Part shown: positions 58,173 to 64,000 of the stretch, in pieces
How the letters are laid out: each line of letters starts with the position of its first letter
Numbering within the stretch: position 1 is the stretch's first letter
From: Stenotrophomonas sp. 24(2023)
Lineage (GTDB): Bacteria; Pseudomonadota; Gammaproteobacteria; Xanthomonadales; Xanthomonadaceae
Assembly: GCF_030913365.1 (NCBI RefSeq)
Contig: NZ_CP133160.1
Span: forward strand, 1,736,001 to 1,800,000
DNA length: 64,000 bases
Direction of reading: 5' to 3'
Notes under the pieces: generated by a model
What the model was told of the DNA's origin: nothing
The model's database searches: none
Seen by the model: only the letters and a program-made list of their open reading frames with translations
Translations under genes and position numbers: made by a program

Positions 58173-61100
58173 TTACTTCTCCCGCCGCCAGTTCAGCGAC
58201 CCACGGTTTTCCACCGTGCTCGATTCCACTTCCAGGTCGAAGCCCCGGCGCAGCAGGTACTTCAGCGTCAGCACCGAACCGGCGCCCACCATGGACACGC
58301 CATAGCCGACATACAGCTTCGGCGAAATGTACTTGCCGAAGCCGATCACCGACCCGCCCAGCGCACGCGACTGGCTCACGCCGGCATCGTCCAGGCCCAG
58401 CTTGGCGCCCAGCTGCGAGGCCAGCAGGCCACTGCCGGCCGACAGCGCGGCCGAGGCCGCGGTGACCTGCTGGGTCTGGTCGGTACTGGCGTTGGTCAGG
58501 CTGCGGCCCAGCACCAGGTAGGCCAGCGCTTCGGACTGCGACATCGCCGGGTCGGACCATACATCGGCACGCGGCTGCTGCGCGCGGCCGGTGACATCGA
58601 TGCCGGCGGTGACATCCCCGATGCGCCGCTCGGCACGGATGTTGATGCGCGGATCGGAAACGACGTTGTAGTTCCAGTTGAGGTTGCCGCGGGTGATGGT
58701 CAGGTCCTGGCCATAGGCCTTGTAGCGGCCGCTGACTTCCAGGCCGCCATTGGCGGTCATCTCGCGGCCGGGCTTGGCCCAGACCTGCATCTTGCCGGTC
58801 AGCGCGCCCTTCAGGCCGAAGCCGGCCATCTTCACCTTGTCACCCAGGCTCACGGCCAGATCCATGTCCAGCGGCGATGTGCGGCTCTCCTCCGGGTCGG
58901 CCGGGTCCAGCACCACCACGTCCTCGCTGACCGAGGTACCCCGGTCCAGGCGTTCCAGGTCGATGTCCGCCTCGGGTACGTGCACGGTGCCGCGCAGTTC
59001 CATCGCGGCCTTGGCCAGGGTGAAGTCCAGGTCCGGGTTGGCGATGATGCGCAGCTCGCTGGTGTTGGACACCAGCACGTTCTCACCGTGGATCTTCAGC
59101 TGCAGCGGCTGCGCATCGCCGAACCAGGACAGGCCGCCGTCCACGTGCAGCGTGCCCTTGCCCGAATTGGCCTGCGCCACGATCTTGGCCGAGCCGTCGG
59201 GCTGGGCCACGAAGCTGCCCTTGCCCTGGTCCAGGGTCAGGCCCAGCGCCGGCAGCTCGGTCTTGAAGTTGCTCAGGTTCGCCTCGCCGCCCAGTGACGG
59301 CTGGCCGCGCGTGCCACGCAGGCTGACGTGGCCTTCGATCAACCCGGTCGGGCGCACGATGTCCGGCGAGAACAGCTCCAGCCAGTACAGGCGGGCCATG
59401 TTCAGGTACAGCTCGCCGTTGAGCGGCGCGCCCGCCTCCCAGCCGGTCTTGACCTTGGCATCGACGAAGCCGTTGCCCTGGAAGCCCATGCCCAGGTAGC
59501 CGTTGATTGCCGCCGGGGTCATGTCCAGCTTGATCGAGAACTGGTCGTAGCGCACCAGTTCGCCACGCTGCGCGTCGGTATCGCTGCGGGTGCTGGTGCC
59601 CAGGCGGACGCCACCTTCGGGGGAGCGGATGTCCACCTTGCCTTCCCAGGCGTTGCCACGCGGGCGGATCTGCGCATCGAGGTTGAGCTCGCCACGCAGG
59701 TAGATGCGGCGGCCGGACTGTGGTGGCAGCCAGGGCTGCACCAGCGACAGCGGCAGGGCATCCCCCCGCACCGTCAGGCCTTCGCGCGGCCAGTTGGCCT
59801 GCGCGCACAGCGCGCCGCCAGTGCCGGGCGCCAGGCAGGTATCGGTGAGAGTGAAGGCGCCGCCGTTGATGGCGAAGCTGGCCGGTGCACGCAGTGCCCA
59901 GGCATCGCCCTTCACCGGGGCGATGCGCAGGGTGGCCAGCTCACCGCGCCACTGCGCCCCCTGCTGGTGCACGCTGCCCTGCAGGTCCACCGCGCCCATC
60001 TCGTTGCGCGCCTGCGCCGCCAGGCGCAGGTTGGACACGCTGCCCTGGGCATCCACGTTCAGGCGTTCCAGCAGCATGCCGGCGTTGACCTGCTGGCCCT
60101 GCACGGCCAGCGTGCCGCTGTCACCGCGCCAGGGCAGCCGGCCCTTGATGCTGATCGCCTCGGCGCCGTAACCGTCCCAGCTGAGGTGGTCACCGACCAG
60201 GTCGGCGGTGATGTCCGGCGCATCGCGCGGCCCCTTCACCTGCACCTGGCCACGCAGGCCGCCATCGGCGCCGGGCAGCAGGTCACTGAGCTGCAGCGGC
60301 TCGAAGCGCGCATCGATGTCCAGGCGGTCACCCACCTTGCCCGAGGCGGTCACATGGCTGTTGCCGAGCGCCAGTTTCAGCTGGCCTTCGCCCTGGCTGC
60401 CCTGCAGGGCGAACCTGCCCTGCGCATCCAGCGCGCGCTTGCGCAGGCTGCCCTTCAGCGAAGGCAGGTCAACCGTGGCCTGGATGTCACCGCTGCTGCC
60501 GGCCGCGGCGTTGGCCGGTGGCGGTTGCTGGCGGCCGGTGGAGGCCAGCGAACCGGACAGGCGGCCATCCCAGCCCGGGGCGAAGTAGCCCGGGTCGAAA
60601 TCCTGCAGCTTGGCCTTGGCATCCCACACCAGCTGCGGTGCCCAGGCCACCTGCCCTTCGACCTGCAGCTGGCCGCCGGGCGTGTCCGCCTGCAGCTCGC
60701 GGATCGAGGCCGCCTGGTCGTTGCCGCGCACGTCAAAGCGCAGCTGCGCCTTCTGCTTCTCGCGCTCGACATCGGCGCGGCCGATCGCCGCCCACGCCTT
60801 GAGCGTACCGGCCAGGCCCAGGCGGGCTTCCTTCAGCGTCACCGGCACCGGCGGTGCGCTGCTGGTGTTCGGGTCCGGTGCCGGGGTCCAGGTCAGGTGG
60901 TTGGCCACCACCGAGAAGTTGATCTTCTGGTTGTCGGCATCGCGCAGGTCGGCACTGCCCTGCAGGCGTACGTCGCCGCCCAGCGCCTTGACCACCAGCG
61001 GATCGACGTTGAGCACCTGGTCTTCCAGGCTGACCCTGGACGGGGCCAGTTCGACCACGTACTCGCCCTGCTCGGCGCGGCCCTGCAGGGTGGCATGGCC

Positions 61101-62024
61101 GCCCTTGCCCTCGGCACGCAGGTCCAGCGACAACGGGGCGATGGTGGTACCGGCCAGCGCCGGGCCCAGCAGCGCCAGTTCCAGCGCGTCGCTCTTCACC
61201 GAGGCCGACCAGGTGGGATCGGTGCGGCCGTCGAACACCAGCAGTGCACGCAGCGGCTTGGGCGCGCGCCCGGCCACGGCCACTTCCATATGCCCCAGGT
61301 TGCCACGCGCCACCAGGCCCACGGTGGCGGCGGTGCGGCCACGCGGCGGCGGCAGTACGGCGGTGGCGGTCACATCGGTTTCGTAATCGTTGCGCGGCAG
61401 GTACTTGCCGTCCACGCGGAAGTCACCCATGTCGGTGTCGGCCACCAGCTGGGTGGCCTTGAATTCGCCGTTGGCGATTTCCACGCCACCGCGTGCGCGC
61501 GCGATGTCGATCAGCGGCTCGCCGCCGGAGGTGATGCGGAAGCCATCGATGGCGATCGCATCGGCCTGGATCGCCAGCGGCATTTCGATCTGCGGCAGCG
61601 AATCGGGCCACGACGGCAGCGTGAACGGCTCATCGCTCTTGGCCAGGTTCAGCGTCGCGTTGGTCAGTTCCAGCTTGTCCAGCATCAGCTTGCGGCCCAG
61701 CAGCGGCCGCAGGTCCGGTTCCAGGTGTGCGCGTTCGGCGTGGAAGTGGATGTCGTCGTAGCGGAAATCGACGTTGTACAGGGTCAGCGGACCGGCCACC
61801 GGGCCGTCCACCTTGTCCCAGGTGAAGCTGGCCCCGACCGGCAGGCGCGCGACCACCTGCGCCAGCAGCACATCGCGGCCGGCCACGGTCTGCAGCAGCC
61901 AGTACACGGCCAGCAGCAGCACCAGCCCCAGGCCGACCACGCCGGCCCCGGACCATGCCCAGAAGCGGCGGCGGCGGTAGAAACGCACGCGTGGCGGCGT
62001 GGCGGCGGGTCCGTTCGCGCTCAC
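58173..62024 (-). CDS. tamB: Translocation and assembly module inner-membrane protein TamB
   Basis: 1283 residues. One N-terminal membrane helix (FWAWSGAGVVGLGLVLLLAV) is followed by a long periplasmic beta-taco region. The C-terminal conserved TamB domain includes DIDLERLDRGTSVSEDVVVL, NLNWNYNVVSDPRINIRAER, SQSEALAYLVLGRSL and VGYGVSMVGAGSVLTLKYLL. Spans the periplasm, pairs with TamA in outer-membrane protein insertion and, in recent work on the family, in anterograde phospholipid movement. GTG start at 62022-62024 overlaps the tamA stop (GTGA). Confidence 0.95.
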   Translation of the reverse strand: MSANGPAATPPRVRFYRRRRFWAWSGAGVVGLGLVLLLAVYWLLQTVAGRDVLLAQVVARLPVGASFTWDKVDGPVAGPLTLYNVDFRYDDIHFHAERAHLEPDLRPLLGRKLMLDKLELTNATLNLAKSDEPFTLPSWPDSLPQIEMPLAIQADAIAIDGFRITSGGEPLIDIARARGGVEIANGEFKATQLVADTDMGDFRVDGKYLPRNDYETDVTATAVLPPPRGRTAATVGLVARGNLGHMEVAVAGRAPKPLRALLVFDGRTDPTWSASVKSDALELALLGPALAGTTIAPLSLDLRAEGKGGHATLQGRAEQGEYVVELAPSRVSLEDQVLNVDPLVVKALGGDVRLQGSADLRDADNQKINFSVVANHLTWTPAPDPNTSSAPPVPVTLKEARLGLAGTLKAWAAIGRADVEREKQKAQLRFDVRGNDQAASIRELQADTPGGQLQVEGQVAWAPQLVWDAKAKLQDFDPGYFAPGWDGRLSGSLASTGRQQPPPANAAAGSSGDIQATVDLPSLKGSLRKRALDAQGRFALQGSQGEGQLKLALGNSHVTASGKVGDRLDIDARFEPLQLSDLLPGADGGLRGQVQVKGPRDAPDITADLVGDHLSWDGYGAEAISIKGRLPWRGDSGTLAVQGQQVNAGMLLERLNVDAQGSVSNLRLAAQARNEMGAVDLQGSVHQQGAQWRGELATLRIAPVKGDAWALRAPASFAINGGAFTLTDTCLAPGTGGALCAQANWPREGLTVRGDALPLSLVQPWLPPQSGRRIYLRGELNLDAQIRPRGNAWEGKVDIRSPEGGVRLGTSTRSDTDAQRGELVRYDQFSIKLDMTPAAINGYLGMGFQGNGFVDAKVKTGWEAGAPLNGELYLNMARLYWLELFSPDIVRPTGLIEGHVSLRGTRGQPSLGGEANLSNFKTELPALGLTLDQGKGSFVAQPDGSAKIVAQANSGKGTLHVDGGLSWFGDAQPLQLKIHGENVLVSNTSELRIIANPDLDFTLAKAAMELRGTVHVPEADIDLERLDRGTSVSEDVVVLDPADPEESRTSPLDMDLAVSLGDKVKMAGFGLKGALTGKMQVWAKPGREMTANGGLEVSGRYKAYGQDLTITRGNLNWNYNVVSDPRINIRAERRIGDVTAGIDVTGRAQQPRADVWSDPAMSQSEALAYLVLGRSLTNASTDQTQQVTAASAALSAGSGLLASQLGAKLGLDDAGVSQSRALGGSVIGFGKYISPKLYVGYGVSMVGAGSVLTLKYLLRRGFDLEVESSTVENRGSLNWRREK

Positions 62025-63805
62025 AGGTCCGCTCCGATGTTGAGGTACAGCTGGAACTTGGAATCGGGGTTGTTCAGGCCATGGGCGACGTCGATGCGCA
62101 CCGGGCCGACCGGCGATTTCCAGCGCACGCCCAGGCCGACGCCGGTATGCAGGTCGATGCTGCGGTCGAAGGCGCTGCCGGTATCGACGAACGCCGCCGC
62201 GCCCCAGGGACCGCCGTTGAAGTAATGCTCATACTCGGCCGAGCCGATCACCAGGTGCTTGGCACCCAGGGCGTACTTGTCCGGGGCCGGCGTGCGCGGG
62301 CCCACTTCGCGATAGGCGTAGCCGCGGATGCTGCGGTCGCCACCGGCGAAGAAGCGCAGGCTCGGCGGCATCGCCACCAGGTCGCTGGTCCAGGTGGTGC
62401 CGCCTTCGCCGCGCAGGATCAGGCGGTTGCTCTGGCCCACCGGCACATACCAGCGCAGCACCACGTTGGCCTGCACGAAGCTGGTGTCCGAGCCCACGCC
62501 GTCCACGCCGGTGCGCAGCGTGGCACTGCCACTGACACCCTTGCGCGGGAACAGGTTGTCATCCACGTTCACGTAGTCGGCCACCAGCTGCGGATAGACC
62601 AGCGTGGAGGTGTTGTAGACCGCGTTGGTGAACTCGGTGCCGGAGGCATAGCGCCAGCGCTCGCGCAGTGCGTTGACCGAGGCGATCGCGGTCCAGTGTT
62701 CGTTGATTTCGCCGCTGCGGCTGGCGATCAGCTTGAAGTTGCGCAGGTCGATGTAATCGGTCTGCTCGTCGTAGGCACTGGCGGCGAAGGTGTACCAGCC
62801 ATCGAGCCAGTTGAAGGCGGGGATGCGGTAGCTGGTGATCAGGCTCTTGCGCTTCTGCGCATAGTCCAGCTGGGTGTTCATCTTGTGGCCGCGGTTGTTC
62901 AGGTAGCGCCGCTCGACGCCCCCGCGCACACCCGGGCCGCTCTCGCTGCCGTAGCTCAGACCGTAGGTGTAGATGCTGCGCTTGGCGCGGGTCAGGTTCA
63001 CGTCCACCGGCACATCGCCGTTGTCATCGGCCTGCTCGGGGTGCGGCTGGATGTCGATGACGCTGAAGTAATCCAGCTTGGTCAGCGATTCGCGCAGGCG
63101 GTCCAGCTTGCCTTCGTGGAAGTAGCTGCCCTCCTCCCAGTACACCAGCGGGTCGAACAGCCTGTCGACGAAGTAGTCCTGGTGGAAGCGGATCGGCCCC
63201 ATGTTGTAGCGGCGGCCACTGTCCCAGGTCAGGTCGATGTCGGCGGCGTTGTCGGCACGGGTGATCTCCACCTTGCGCTGGGTGTAGTCGGCATCGAAGT
63301 AACCGCGCTCGGCCAGGCGCCGGGTGATGGTGATCTTGCTGGCTTCGTACTGGGTATGTTCGAAATGCTGGCCCTTGCGCGGCTTGAACGCGGTCAGGTC
63401 GTCCTGCAGGTACTGGTCGTACATCGCCGGGCCGGTGATGTCGATGTGCTCGCGGCGCACCTTCACCGGCTCGCCCTTGTCCACGTGGATCAGCACCCGC
63501 ACGGTCTCCCCCTCGCGCGGGGCTTCGACCTTGATCACCGGGTTGTAGTAGCCGAACGGCTCCAGCGCCTGGCGGGTCTGCCGTTCGGCCTGGGACAGCA
63601 GGTACTCCAGGCGTGATTCGCCCTGTTCCTTGCCGACGGTGTCGTACAGCGACAGCGAGACCTGGATGTTCTCGATGATCTCGGCGTCGTCGCCCTTGTC
63701 CAATCCCTTGATGTCCACCTTCTGGATGGTTCCGCGGGCCTGGGCCGCAGTGGCGGCAACCAGCGACAGAACCAGCAGGGGGAGGGCGAGTTTCTTTGCT
63801 TGCAT
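62021..63805 (-). CDS. tamA: Translocation and assembly module outer-membrane protein TamA
   Basis: 594 residues. Signal peptide MQAKKLALPLLVLSLVAATA ends at AQA, fixing the start at 63805. Three POTRA domains cover about residues 25-265 (KGDDAEIIENIQVSLSLYDT, GEPVKVRREHIDITGPAMYD, TRADNAADIDLTWDSGRRYN), and the 16-strand Omp85 barrel follows. The family motif FAGGDRSIRGYAYREVGP is the lid-lock/L6 VRGY-type motif (here IRGY). C-terminus LYLNIGADL suits barrel insertion. Operon with tamB. Confidence 0.95.
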   Translation of the reverse strand: MQAKKLALPLLVLSLVAATAAQARGTIQKVDIKGLDKGDDAEIIENIQVSLSLYDTVGKEQGESRLEYLLSQAERQTRQALEPFGYYNPVIKVEAPREGETVRVLIHVDKGEPVKVRREHIDITGPAMYDQYLQDDLTAFKPRKGQHFEHTQYEASKITITRRLAERGYFDADYTQRKVEITRADNAADIDLTWDSGRRYNMGPIRFHQDYFVDRLFDPLVYWEEGSYFHEGKLDRLRESLTKLDYFSVIDIQPHPEQADDNGDVPVDVNLTRAKRSIYTYGLSYGSESGPGVRGGVERRYLNNRGHKMNTQLDYAQKRKSLITSYRIPAFNWLDGWYTFAASAYDEQTDYIDLRNFKLIASRSGEINEHWTAIASVNALRERWRYASGTEFTNAVYNTSTLVYPQLVADYVNVDDNLFPRKGVSGSATLRTGVDGVGSDTSFVQANVVLRWYVPVGQSNRLILRGEGGTTWTSDLVAMPPSLRFFAGGDRSIRGYAYREVGPRTPAPDKYALGAKHLVIGSAEYEHYFNGGPWGAAAFVDTGSAFDRSIDLHTGVGLGVRWKSPVGPVRIDVAHGLNNPDSKFQLYLNIGADL

Positions 63806-63919
63806 GGCCACAGCATACCCAGCGAACGTGACGATGCGAAATGCACCCCGTTCTTCGCGATCGGTTGTTAAGTGGCAGTCAAAATGCGCGCCTGTGTGCG
63901 CGTTGTCTGCATGATACCG

Positions 63920-63992
63920 GTAGCGCCGGGCCATGCCCGGCGACTTTTCCCGGTGCCGCGCTGCGCGCGCGCCGGGCATGGCCCGGCACTAC
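63920..63992. repeat. Inverted pair of GTAG REP elements upstream of tamA
   Basis: GTAGCGCCGGGCCATGCCCG plus its end GCG (63920-63943), and the mirror GCGCCGGGCATGGCCCGGCACTAC (63969-63992), make a complete head-out pair. The left unit is 115 bases upstream of tamA. The remaining 63806-63919 is the tamA promoter region with an AT-rich patch near 63865-63885. Confidence 0.8.
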
Positions 63993-64000
63993 CCGAGGGT

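Overview
This window is high-GC gammaproteobacterial chromosome. It is most consistent with Stenotrophomonas (S. maltophilia complex) or a close Xanthomonadaceae relative. The evidence is the housekeeping gene content and order (polA with a downstream sX13-like small RNA, rpmB-rpmG, rsmG-parA-parB), an S46 dipeptidyl peptidase, and many short palindromes headed by the tetranucleotide GTAG, many of which carry the stem typical of the SMAG REP elements of Stenotrophomonas. I see no prophage, integron, transposase, CRISPR array, rRNA or tRNA gene. The region reads as core genome with REP elements in the gaps.

Layout. 1-8 kb: 3' end of a KefB/KefC potassium antiporter, a very large membrane-anchored ankyrin-repeat protein translationally overlapped with ycgL, and a cyanide-insensitive-type bd oxidase (cioA-cioB). 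7.5-8.8 kb: a small ECF sigma operon flanked by two small membrane proteins. 8.9-13.8 kb: S9 peptidase, Nudix hydrolase, a membrane protein, hemF and a DUF421 protein. 13.9-17.4 kb: sX13-like sRNA, polA and a DUF2782 lipoprotein. 17.6-25.8 kb: universal stress protein, a 53-residue membrane protein, uvrD, an FAD/NAD(P)-binding protein, cardiolipin synthase, rpmG, rpmB, and a divergent LysR/Rid-family pair. 25.9-31.8 kb: czcCBA heavy-metal RND efflux operon led by a small metal-ligand-rich protein. 31.8-36 kb: DUF885 protein and a glycan/lipid module (epimerase, GT2, LAB_N protein). 36-39.4 kb: parB, parA, rsmG, phosphopantetheinyl transferase and a GlsB-type membrane protein. 39.5-45 kb: xthA, aldehyde dehydrogenase, MFS transporter and a DcaP-like porin. 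45.4-52.5 kb: acs, a CrbR-like response regulator, mntP with its Mn riboswitch, and a CrbS-like SLC5-fused hybrid kinase. 52.7-58.1 kb: S46 peptidase, then HscC (Hsp70) with a membrane-bound J-like partner. 58.2-63.8 kb: tamB and tamA.

How the genes work together. The clearest functional neighbourhoods are: acetate activation under a transporter-fused two-component system (acs, crbR, crbS), with a porin and an MFS transporter divergent from acs; divalent metal efflux (czc) and Mn export (mntP under a yybP-ykoY riboswitch); outer-membrane protein assembly (tamAB); and a specialised Hsp70/J-like pair. The observations most worth following are the sX13-like sRNA, the repeated use of the REP head GTAG as a gene's stop codon, the membrane-ankyrin/ycgL coupling, the acs/crb/mntP layout, and an Anr/FNR-like box in front of the universal stress gene.
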